Source of the DNA: a virus
Reading direction: 5' to 3' (one strand)
Length of the DNA stretch: 24,326 nt
Virus record (IMG/VR): IMGVR_UViG_3300044530_000167
Coordinates: 1 to 24,326 of that record
Part shown: piece after piece, positions 6,070 to 13,340 of the stretch
Numbering within the stretch: position 1 is the first letter of the stretch
Layout: every line of letters begins with the position of its first letter
Made by a program: the position numbers and the translations under genes
The notes under the pieces: generated by a model
Told to the model about the DNA's origin: nothing
Databases searched by the model: none
The model's input: only the letters and a program-made list of their open reading frames with translations

Positions 6070-8645
6070 TGGCAAAGCCAGTAACAATTCCGAATACATT
6101 TGCCACCGCAACGACATCCATCCCGCTTGCTAACCTGGATGCTGATTTTTCTACGGTTGCAACAGCGCTTAATGACGCATCGACCTATAGCAACTATGCT
6201 TTAGATTCAGGTACGACGAATGCCTATGTTGTTTCGCTTTCTGGTCTATCAACAACGTACCAGGCTGGTCTTGCCATTCAGTTCCAAGCAACGAGTGCAA
6301 ATACCGGGCCTTGCACCTTAAACGTCAACGGTCAGGGCGCAAAGAACATCATTTACCCTGATGGCAGCACATTATCCGCTAATGCTATTGTGGTTGGCGC
6401 TATTTGCTCGCTCATGTATGACGGCTCTAGCTTTCAGTTGCTGTCTGTTAAGAATGCGGCAGGTGGTGGCGGCGGCGGGGGTAGTGTTTCCTCCGTTGCT
6501 ATGTCAGTACCCGCATTCTTGTCGGTTTCTGGTTCACCAATCACAACCTCTGGAACTTTAGCGGTAAGTTATTCTGGCACACCGTTACCGATTGCCAATG
6601 GTGGTACTGGTGCAACCACGGCTGCTGGCATACGAGTCACGATTGGCGCTGGCGATGTGAATGGCCCTGCTGCATCGGTTGATGATGAGATAGCGCTTTA
6701 CTCAAGCACCACTGGTAAAGTCATCAAACGTGCGACAACGACAGGCATCTTAAAAGCAACCTCCGGTGTATTGTCGGCTGCTACTGGAGGCACTGATTAT
6801 CTTGTTCCTGGCGGCGCACTTGGCACACCATCTTCTGGCGATCTATCAAACTGTACTAACCTTCCTTCTGGAAGTATTACCGGACTCGGTACTGGCGTAC
6901 TTACTGCCTTACAAACTGCTATTGGAGCAAGTGGTGCTTTTGTTCCTACAGGAGGTACAGGTGCCACCGGAACATGGAATATTGATGTTCTTGGTAATGC
7001 AGGCACTGTAACTAACGGCGTCTATACGACAGGCAGTTATGCAAATCCTGCATGGATTACATCAATTGCCGCAACCAAGATCACTGGCACATTGCCTATT
7101 GCTAATGGTGGTACAGGTCAAAGCGACAAGACATCAGCCTTTGATGCGCTAGCTCCAAATACAACCAAGGGTGACATGATTGTCTACACAGGTACGGACA
7201 ATGTTCGTTTACCTGTTGGCACAGACGGTCAAATACTGGTTGCTGATTCAAGCGCGACTGAAGGCGTTAAATGGTTTACTTCTTCGGGTGCTGGCACAGT
7301 TACATCAGTTGGAATATCTCCACCAGCATTCTTGACGGCAGGCTCTCCAGTTACCAGTTCTGGAAATATAACTCTTAGCTATTCCGGAACCGCTATTCCT
7401 ATTACTTCTGGCGGGACGGGGCTTACAGCGTTAGGAACTGCTGGTCAAGTTCTGCAAGTTAATTCAGGAGGAACCGCTCTTGAGTATGGTTCTCCTGTTG
7501 GTGTCGGCGATGTCGTAGGCCCAGCGTCCTCAGTCAATGCTCAAATTGCTTTATACAGTGGCACGACTGGTAAGCTAATCCAAGCGGCCACAACGACAGG
7601 CATGGTAAAGGCAACAAGCGGTGTTATTGCCGCTGCTGTTGCTGGCACTGATTACGTCGCACCAGGTGGTGCGCTTGGTACGCCTTCGTCAGGTACGTTG
7701 ACTAATACAACGGGTCTGCCAATCTCAACCGGTGTTGCTGGCCTTGGCACTGGCATTGCAACTGCGTTAGGACAATCCGTAGGCACTGCTGGTGCGCCGG
7801 TTCTATTTAATGGCGCATTAGGTACACCGTCAAGCGGTACGCTCACCAATGCTACTGGCTTGCCAATCAGTACTGGCGTATCTGGTTTGGGTACGGGTGT
7901 CGCAACGGCACTAGCACTGACTGCTGGCACAACGGGTGGCGTCGTTACTTATGATGGCGATGCCGGTACACCATCGGCGCTCAACCTTACTAACGCAACT
8001 GGACTTCCTTTATCGACAGGAATCACAGGAACGTTAGGTGTTGCGAACGGTGGTACAGGGTTGACTGCTATAGGTACGGCTAATCAGTACCTTAAGGTCA
8101 ATAGCGGCGGTAGTGCGCTTGAGTTTGCAACGCTGACAGCGGGTGATGTGAACGGGCCTGCAAGTTCGACAGATAATGCAATTGCTCGATTTGATTCGAC
8201 GACTGGTAAGTTGTTGCAAAACTCTAGTGCAACAATTACCGACCTTGGTCAGGCATCGTTTGTTGGCTATGCGCAGGTTACGGCTAATACAGGTGCTGGT
8301 ACATCGGGTTACTTAGAGCTACAAAGTAATGATGCAGGTTCTGGCACCAAAACGTTGCGCATCCAGCCAAGTAACGCAGCCACAACATCAACCCAGACTT
8401 ACACATTCCCAACGGACTATGGCTCTGCTGGTTACTTCTTGCAAAGCGATGGTGCTGGTGCGCTTACATGGGCTGCTGGCGGGGGTGGGGGCTCTGGTGG
8501 GCCGGTTCTTGAGTCGCAGATTGTGATTAGCCAGAACTACACATTCACAAGTAATACAAATGGATTATCAGTGTCACCTGTAACAGTAGCGGCAGGATAT
8601 TCGGTTACTGTTGGTACGGGCCAAGCCTGGATGATTTTAGGTTAA
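6069..8645 (+). CDS. Long repeat-built tail fibre protein, 858 aa
   Basis: The first 125 residues form a probable virion-attachment domain (TSIPLANLDADFSTVATALN near the start, a CTLNVNGQGAK strand later). A Gly-rich linker (about residues 131-139) leads to a long shaft made of repeats: LPIANGGTGATTAAGIR-type turns, GDVNGPAS...TTGK modules near residues 195, 480 and 692, and GALGTPSSGTLTNATGLP-type units near 249, 534 and 581 with a variant near 630. A second Gly-rich linker precedes a C-terminal motif (QNYTFTSNTNGLSVSPVTVA, then TGQAWMIL) widespread at fibre ends and probably a trimer-forming tip. It follows the nozzle gene with a TGATG overlap. The role is recognition of the host surface. 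Known family style makes the fibre call strong; the receptor cannot be predicted. Confidence 0.8.
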   Translation: MAKPVTIPNTFATATTSIPLANLDADFSTVATALNDASTYSNYALDSGTTNAYVVSLSGLSTTYQAGLAIQFQATSANTGPCTLNVNGQGAKNIIYPDGSTLSANAIVVGAICSLMYDGSSFQLLSVKNAAGGGGGGGSVSSVAMSVPAFLSVSGSPITTSGTLAVSYSGTPLPIANGGTGATTAAGIRVTIGAGDVNGPAASVDDEIALYSSTTGKVIKRATTTGILKATSGVLSAATGGTDYLVPGGALGTPSSGDLSNCTNLPSGSITGLGTGVLTALQTAIGASGAFVPTGGTGATGTWNIDVLGNAGTVTNGVYTTGSYANPAWITSIAATKITGTLPIANGGTGQSDKTSAFDALAPNTTKGDMIVYTGTDNVRLPVGTDGQILVADSSATEGVKWFTSSGAGTVTSVGISPPAFLTAGSPVTSSGNITLSYSGTAIPITSGGTGLTALGTAGQVLQVNSGGTALEYGSPVGVGDVVGPASSVNAQIALYSGTTGKLIQAATTTGMVKATSGVIAAAVAGTDYVAPGGALGTPSSGTLTNTTGLPISTGVAGLGTGIATALGQSVGTAGAPVLFNGALGTPSSGTLTNATGLPISTGVSGLGTGVATALALTAGTTGGVVTYDGDAGTPSALNLTNATGLPLSTGITGTLGVANGGTGLTAIGTANQYLKVNSGGSALEFATLTAGDVNGPASSTDNAIARFDSTTGKLLQNSSATITDLGQASFVGYAQVTANTGAGTSGYLELQSNDAGSGTKTLRIQPSNAATTSTQTYTFPTDYGSAGYFLQSDGAGALTWAAGGGGGSGGPVLESQIVISQNYTFTSNTNGLSVSPVTVAAGYSVTVGTGQAWMILG
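6651..8240 (+). repeat. Protein-level repeat modules of the tail fibre shaft
   Basis: Three modules begin GDVNGPAASVDDEIALYSST (from 6651), GDVVGPASSVNAQIALYSGT (from about 7507) and GDVNGPASSTDNAIARFDST (from about 8143). Between them lie GALGTPSSG units at about 6813, 7668 and 7809 and a variant at about 7957. The units agree well as protein but use different synonymous codons, so their DNA identity is only partial. Confidence 0.7.
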
Positions 8646-8654
8646 GGAAGCGAG

Positions 8655-9323
8655 ATGAGTAAGATCAAATTCCAAGGTAATGCAAGTGGCACTGGGACGA
8701 CAACGTTTCAGTCTGCCAACACCTCTTCTAATACGACGTTCACGCTTCCTGGCACGGACGGGACGAACGGGCAAGGATTAGTTACTGATGGTTCAGGGAC
8801 GCTTAGTTTTGCCACGGTAGGCGGCACGACAAGCAATGCGTTGACCATGAACAACGGTGGTTCTGGTGATGCATCAGGAACGACGTTTAACGGGTCTGCG
8901 GCCAGAATAATTAGCTACAACACCATCGGTGCAGTGCCGCTTAATGGTGCTTTAGGTACACCATCTTCTGGGACGCTTTCTAGTTGTACGGTAGATGGTA
9001 CAAACAAGGTTGGCTACATTGGTGCGCCACAAAGCACGAACACGACCGTAGCGGCAAGTGACGCAGGAAAGCACATTTACTTCACGGGCGGTTCGACTGC
9101 AACGCTTACAGTAAACACTAACTCGACAACTGCTATTGACGTAGGGACAGTGATTCTTGTGGTCAATAACAACTCTGGAAACCTAACAATCTCTGGCGCT
9201 GGCGTTACGTTCCAGCTTGCAAATGGTTCTACGGGTAACAGGACGGTAGCGACAAAAGGGATGGCGACGATGTTAAAGGTTGCAACCGATACTTGGTATG
9301 TTTCTGGAGCGGGGGTAACCTAA
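8655..9323 (+). CDS. Second tail fibre or spike protein, 222 aa
   Basis: AAGGAAG precedes the ATG, nine bases after the fibre stop. The N-terminal half is Gly/Ser/Thr-rich (SANTSSNTTFTLPGTDGTNG). A VPLNGALGTPSSGTLSSCTV unit near residues 95-115 repeats a module of the long fibre next door. Residues about 130-222 form a recognisable beta domain (VAASDAGKHIYFTGGSTATL, then GNRTVATKGMATMLKV and an end with TWYVSG) that recurs in many phage tail fibres. It is probably an extra fibre, or a distal part that joins the long fibre. Receptor contact is inferred. Confidence 0.7.
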   Translation: MSKIKFQGNASGTGTTTFQSANTSSNTTFTLPGTDGTNGQGLVTDGSGTLSFATVGGTTSNALTMNNGGSGDASGTTFNGSAARIISYNTIGAVPLNGALGTPSSGTLSSCTVDGTNKVGYIGAPQSTNTTVAASDAGKHIYFTGGSTATLTVNTNSTTAIDVGTVILVVNNNSGNLTISGAGVTFQLANGSTGNRTVATKGMATMLKVATDTWYVSGAGVT

Positions 9324-11395
9324 TGGCTGGCGCACTTACAGCGGCAATTGCAGCGGCGTTCTCTGGTGGCGCCGCAGTGGTCACCGACGACTACTTTGAA
9401 TACACCACGCTACTGCTTCCTGGCAACGGTACGAATGGCGCACAGAACAATACGTTCTTAGACGGTTCTACCAATAACTTCACCATCACCCGCAACGGAA
9501 ACACGACACAGGGTACGTTTAGTCCGTTCTCACAGACTGGGTGGGGGAATTATTTTGATGGTACTGGGGATTCTATTTACGCAAGTAGTGCAAATACTGC
9601 TAATGCAATGGGAACAGGGGATTGGACTATTGAGGCTTCTGTTTATAAAACAAATTCAACTGAAGGATATGTATTTGACACTTTGGCTTTAACTGGCGGG
9701 TCTACCGATGCAATTCGTATATCTATCTCTAGCAGTGGCGCAGTTTATTTTTATAAATATAGCACTTTATTAACATCCGGTGGATCAATTGCATTAAATA
9801 CATGGAATCATATTGCTGTAGTACGCCAAAGCCAGACAATAAAAATTTATTTGAATGGTACACAAGTAAATACAACGTATTCAGACACAGGATCAAACTA
9901 TACTTGCGGCACAAATAGACCCTTGGTTGGTATCAATGGATACGATATTGCTTCTGATCCATTTCAAGGATATATATCTAACTTGAGGGCCGTTAAAGGC
10001 GTAGCCGTCTACACAGGCAACTTTACCCCACCAACCTCACCATTGGCTGCTACACAGTCAGCAGGTACAAACATTTCTGCAATCACTGGTACGCAGACCT
10101 CCCTCCTCACCTGCCAATCCAACCGCTTCATAGACAACAGCAGTAACAACTTCACCATTACCAGAAACGGTGATACCAGAGTAGTCGCCTTCTCCCCATT
10201 CAACCCCACTGCTAGCTGGTCTGCTGCGACTAATGGTGGGTCAGGGTATTTCGATGGGAATGGGGATTATTTGACGGTTCCTGCAAATGCAGCGTTTACT
10301 TTAACAGGAGACTTTTGTGTTGAATTTTGGGTTTATAGCGGATTATTGGCAGGAGGAGCTACAAATCCAACATTTATAAATGATTCGGCCGGTTCTAATA
10401 GTTCTATTTTTTACGAAACAAATGGGTCAAATAGAGGGCTGTGTTTATACGCAGCAGGTGCAGCACGAATTACAACAGCAACTAATGTATTAGTAGAAAA
10501 CCAATGGAATCACGTTGCCATTGTTAGATCAGGAACGACGGGGACAAATACCGCTGCATTTGTAAATGGAACTAGAGTTGGTACTGCAACAGCTTTTACG
10601 GGTACAGTGGATTTTTCACCACCTGTTATTAACAGGTACGGCCCTAGCGCGGCAGGTTATCTAAACGGATATATGTCAAATTTTAGAATTGTCAAAGGAT
10701 CGTCTGTCTACGACCCAACATCATCAACCATAACAGTCCCCACAGCACCTCTCACCAACATCACCAACACCTCCCTCCTCCTCAACTTCACCAACGGCGG
10801 TATCTACGATGCTACTAGCAAGAATGATCTGGAGACGGTGGGGAATGCTCAGATAAGTACGACACAGAGCAAGTGGGGTGGAAGCAGTATGTACTTTGAC
10901 GGGACGGGGGATTGGTTGGCAGTCCCAACGTCTGTCCTTCCTCAATTTGGCACTGGTGACTTTACTATTGAGTTCTGGTGGTATCCAAATTCTTTAGCAA
11001 CGGCTCAACAAATAATTTCAAACACAAACGATTCAGCAGTTACAGGTTCTGGCGAGTTTGTTATTACGTACAACACTTCGCTTGGATTAAGATTTTATAT
11101 CAATGCAGGAGCGGTAGATATACAACAAGGTTCAACAACAGGCTGGACAACAGGCCAATGGTATTACGTTGCTGCTGTTAGAAGCGGTAATACACTTACG
11201 TTATACAGAAACGGAAGTTCTATTGCTTCGGGAAGTGTTACAGGCATAACAATAGGGGCAAATGTTCCATTTTATATTGGCGGCGAGCCAACGCAACCAA
11301 CATCAATAAACGGTTATTTACAAGATGTGCGAATAACTAAAGGCTACGCCAGAACGGTGACAACAAGCCCAACAGCAGCATTCCCAACCCTATAG
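9323..11395 (+). CDS. Triple LamG (concanavalin A-like) tail protein, 690 aa
   Basis: I choose the ATG at 9323 because it overlaps the preceding stop (TAATG) and follows GGGG; the longer reading from 9293 would run inside the previous gene. After an Ala-rich N-terminus come three LamG-type units, at about residues 72-233, 308-460 and 522-676. Each has the opening GxYFDGxGDxLxVP, the core TGDFTIEFWWYP, a W-N/Y-H/Y-VAxVR strand, an LYRNG turn and the closing GYLQDVRITKG. Linkers carry NNFTITRNG and SPF motifs. LamG folds bind sugars or protein surfaces, so a role in host attachment or as a virion side protein is likely. The linkers are C-rich and the domain cores AT-rich in their third codon positions, as if assembled from different sources. 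Confidence 0.8.
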   Translation: MAGALTAAIAAAFSGGAAVVTDDYFEYTTLLLPGNGTNGAQNNTFLDGSTNNFTITRNGNTTQGTFSPFSQTGWGNYFDGTGDSIYASSANTANAMGTGDWTIEASVYKTNSTEGYVFDTLALTGGSTDAIRISISSSGAVYFYKYSTLLTSGGSIALNTWNHIAVVRQSQTIKIYLNGTQVNTTYSDTGSNYTCGTNRPLVGINGYDIASDPFQGYISNLRAVKGVAVYTGNFTPPTSPLAATQSAGTNISAITGTQTSLLTCQSNRFIDNSSNNFTITRNGDTRVVAFSPFNPTASWSAATNGGSGYFDGNGDYLTVPANAAFTLTGDFCVEFWVYSGLLAGGATNPTFINDSAGSNSSIFYETNGSNRGLCLYAAGAARITTATNVLVENQWNHVAIVRSGTTGTNTAAFVNGTRVGTATAFTGTVDFSPPVINRYGPSAAGYLNGYMSNFRIVKGSSVYDPTSSTITVPTAPLTNITNTSLLLNFTNGGIYDATSKNDLETVGNAQISTTQSKWGGSSMYFDGTGDWLAVPTSVLPQFGTGDFTIEFWWYPNSLATAQQIISNTNDSAVTGSGEFVITYNTSLGLRFYINAGAVDIQQGSTTGWTTGQWYYVAAVRSGNTLTLYRNGSSIASGSVTGITIGANVPFYIGGEPTQPTSINGYLQDVRITKGYARTVTTSPTAAFPTL
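9464..11350 (+). repeat. Three LamG units with C-rich linkers
   Basis: The units at about 9535-10020, 10245-10700 and 10885-11350 share the same order of motifs as protein. The linkers between them (about 10020-10235 and 10715-10830) share sequence such as AACTTCACCATCACC at about 9476 and AACTTCACCATTACC at about 10148, and are unusually rich in codons ending in C. Confidence 0.65.
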
Positions 11396-11404
11396 GACTA
11401 GACC

Positions 11405-11719
11405 ATGCAATACTGGACAAAGAACGGGTCTATCCCAGGCACTGAAACTGATGGTACTGAAGGCTGGCAACAGGCTCCAGCACCACCGGCAGAGGTTCCT
11501 GCTAACAAAGAGGTTGTATGGTTAAACTGGGAATGGATCATCAGAGACCCTAAGCCAGCAGACAGGGCGGGTTATCAGTGGAACTGGCAGCACGAAGGTA
11601 AGACTTGGGTTGAGAGTGCTTGGGGTAACGTGGAAGTTGTAGAGGTTGTTCAGCCCCTGCAAGTTGAATCGTTTGCTACAGATCAGATTGTGAATCTAAC
11701 AACATCTCAGGTGATGTAA
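11405..11719 (+). CDS. Small Trp-rich protein in the fibre cluster, 104 aa
   Basis: AGGA precedes the ATG. The protein has eight tryptophans in its first 80 residues (WLNWEWIIRDPKP, then YQWNWQHEGKTWVESAWGN) and a beta-like pattern, with no membrane segment. It lies between the triple LamG gene and another fibre gene and its stop overlaps the next start. Small proteins in this position can be fibre assembly chaperones or fibre tips, but I see no match to known chaperone families. I leave it as unknown with a fibre-linked context. Confidence 0.55.
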   Translation: MQYWTKNGSIPGTETDGTEGWQQAPAPPAEVPANKEVVWLNWEWIIRDPKPADRAGYQWNWQHEGKTWVESAWGNVEVVEVVQPLQVESFATDQIVNLTTSQVM

Positions 11720-12285
11720 TGGCTAACACCATCAACGCCACGTCAGGCATAGGCATAGTCTCTACGGCTGACAACACCAACATCCTCACGCTACAGACCA
11801 ACGGAACTAACGGTCTTACGATAGACGCTTCTCAAAACGTATCGTTTGCTAATCAGCTATCGCTTGGCGTTAGCGGTACAACGATGCAGTTAAAGCTGTC
11901 TGCTGCGGCAGAGACGGTAACGATTTCAGCAACAGCGGCCACAGGTACGGTTAACTTTGACGTATCTACGCAGTCTATCCTGTACTACACAAGTAATGCC
12001 TCCGCTAACTGGACGCTTAACATTCGTGGGTCTAGTTCAACAACGCTTAACAGCATCATGGCTACAGGCCAGAGCGTGACGGTAACTCATCTGGTAACGC
12101 AAGGCGGTACGGCTTACTACAACTCAGCGGTTACGGTTGACGGTAGTAGCGTTACGCCTAAATGGTCAGGTGGTTCTGCGCCTAGTGCTGGAAACGCCAA
12201 TAGCGTAGACGTTTACACCTACACGCTTATCAAGACTGGTAGCGGTTCGTTCACGGTCTTTGCAAGCCAAACACGGTACGCATAA
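11719..12285 (+). CDS. Fibre-like structural protein, cyanophage style, 188 aa
   Basis: The ATG overlaps the previous stop (TAATG). The N-terminal part contains LQTNGTNGLTIDASQNVSFA, a motif common in fibre stalks. The C-terminal two thirds (ILYYTSNASANWTLNIRG, MATGQSVTVTHLV, and APSAGNANSVDVYTYTLIKT ending ASQTRYA) resemble a beta domain known in short tail fibres of T4-like cyanophages and many uncultured phages. It has no charged enzyme motif. It likely forms an accessory fibre. Its stop overlaps the next start, so the cluster is probably translated as a coupled unit. Confidence 0.7.
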   Translation: MANTINATSGIGIVSTADNTNILTLQTNGTNGLTIDASQNVSFANQLSLGVSGTTMQLKLSAAAETVTISATAATGTVNFDVSTQSILYYTSNASANWTLNIRGSSSTTLNSIMATGQSVTVTHLVTQGGTAYYNSAVTVDGSSVTPKWSGGSAPSAGNANSVDVYTYTLIKTGSGSFTVFASQTRYA

Positions 12286-12998
12286 TGCCTATCTTGTCTG
12301 CATTCGGTGCTGCTAAAGCAATAGGTGTTGCAGGCAATCCGTCTGTACAGAACTACTCCTATGATTTTAATAGCGGGGTTGTAACTTACCCAACCAGTTC
12401 ATCGTTTGCAATAGGATCAACAACAGACTTTTCAATTGAGTGTTTTGTTTACTTAGACGCTGCTCCTGCTATATCGGCTCCGGTACTAGACTTTGGATTC
12501 TCAACGACGCTAGGCACTACATACAATTTGAGATGTCAGTTTTACATTGATTCAAATAGACGCTTAGTGTTTGTTAGAAATTTGAACACTTCGATACAAA
12601 CTGTTAGCGGTACAAATCCTCAGATTTCTTTGTCAACTTGGACTTACATTGCTTGTTCGCGTGTTTCAGGTACGTTAAAGATGTTTGTTGGCACAACTCA
12701 AGTGGCGTCTACTTTGGTCGGCGGAACGATACAAACGGCTGCTGCGCCGCCAACAATTGGCAATGGTTCTGTGCAAACAAGCAGATACATTGACGGCAAG
12801 ATCAGTAACTTAAGATTTAACGTAGGTTCTGGATTTAGTTCTGCAACCATACCAACTCAGCCATTGACCGCAGGCGCTACGACAAAAATCTTGACTTGCC
12901 AGTCAGCTACGATCAAAGACAATAGCGTGGCTAATGCTGGTAGCCCGTGGTCTATTACTAGTTCTGGCGTTACTGTTTCTACTTCAGGGCCGTTTTAG
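12285..12998 (+). CDS. Single LamG-domain tail protein, 237 aa
   Basis: The start overlaps the previous stop (TAATG). A short hydrophobic N-terminus (MPILSAFGAAKAIGVAGN) is followed by a LamG/concanavalin A-like domain at about residues 20-190: a DFSIECFVYLD strand, a WTYIACSRVSGTLKMFVG segment, and the closing IDGKISNLRFNVGSGFSS. A C-terminal tail with CQSATIKDNS resembles the linker motif CQSNRFIDNSS in the triple LamG protein two genes upstream, so the two are related by duplication or exchange. Host surface binding is inferred. Confidence 0.75.
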   Translation: MPILSAFGAAKAIGVAGNPSVQNYSYDFNSGVVTYPTSSSFAIGSTTDFSIECFVYLDAAPAISAPVLDFGFSTTLGTTYNLRCQFYIDSNRRLVFVRNLNTSIQTVSGTNPQISLSTWTYIACSRVSGTLKMFVGTTQVASTLVGGTIQTAAAPPTIGNGSVQTSRYIDGKISNLRFNVGSGFSSATIPTQPLTAGATTKILTCQSATIKDNSVANAGSPWSITSSGVTVSTSGPF

Positions 12999-13000
12999 CC

Positions 13001-13339
13001 ATGAACCTAGACAATCTTTCTAACGTCGTTTTTGGGGATGCAGACGGTTTACGAGAGATGATCTTTGAGAACGCACAGCAACATCGTACGTTCTACATAC
13101 AGTTGCTAGATCAAGATATTGTGATACCTCAGTATCCACTTGCAGATGCTGATTTAGATGATCTTGATGACTGGTTATGGTCGCACTATCAAGAGCATGA
13201 AGTGCTTGCAAATAGACTAAGCCTTGAGAATCCTTTTGACTTGTTTGATACCGACTGGAACCAAGAAGATGATTTCTATGAATGGCTGCAAGGCCATCTA
13301 AGTATTCATCAATCCATCATCAATCGCTTGGGCTTGTGA
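13001..13339 (+). CDS. Acidic protein with duplicated WLxxHxxxH helices, 112 aa
   Basis: The protein is strongly acidic with many Asp, Leu and His. Two stretches share a pattern: Trp58-Leu59-x-x-His62-x-x-x-His66 and Trp95-Leu96-x-x-His99-x-x-x-His103, each followed after six or so residues by a Leu-containing helix end (NRLSL and NRLGL). A third histidine-bearing helix lies near residue 28. I recall similar short proteins in other phages near the ejection genes, but their role is not known to me. The Shine-Dalgarno sequence is weak. Metal binding or a helical dimer are possibilities only. Confidence 0.6.
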   Translation: MNLDNLSNVVFGDADGLREMIFENAQQHRTFYIQLLDQDIVIPQYPLADADLDDLDDWLWSHYQEHEVLANRLSLENPFDLFDTDWNQEDDFYEWLQGHLSIHQSIINRLGL

Positions 13340-13340
13340 T

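Noticed and set aside
7652-7930. Minus-strand open frame opposite the fibre repeats
   Set aside because: It reads the repeat units in reverse and has no ribosome binding site; the + strand fibre explains the region.
9293-9322. Upstream ATG for the triple LamG protein
   Set aside because: It would lie within the previous gene and adds ten residues with no Shine-Dalgarno support; the TAATG overlap at 9323 is better.
8655-12998. A diversity-generating retroelement acting on the receptor proteins
   Set aside because: I saw no template copy, no reverse transcriptase and no C-type lectin fold; variable-region hallmarks are absent within the window.
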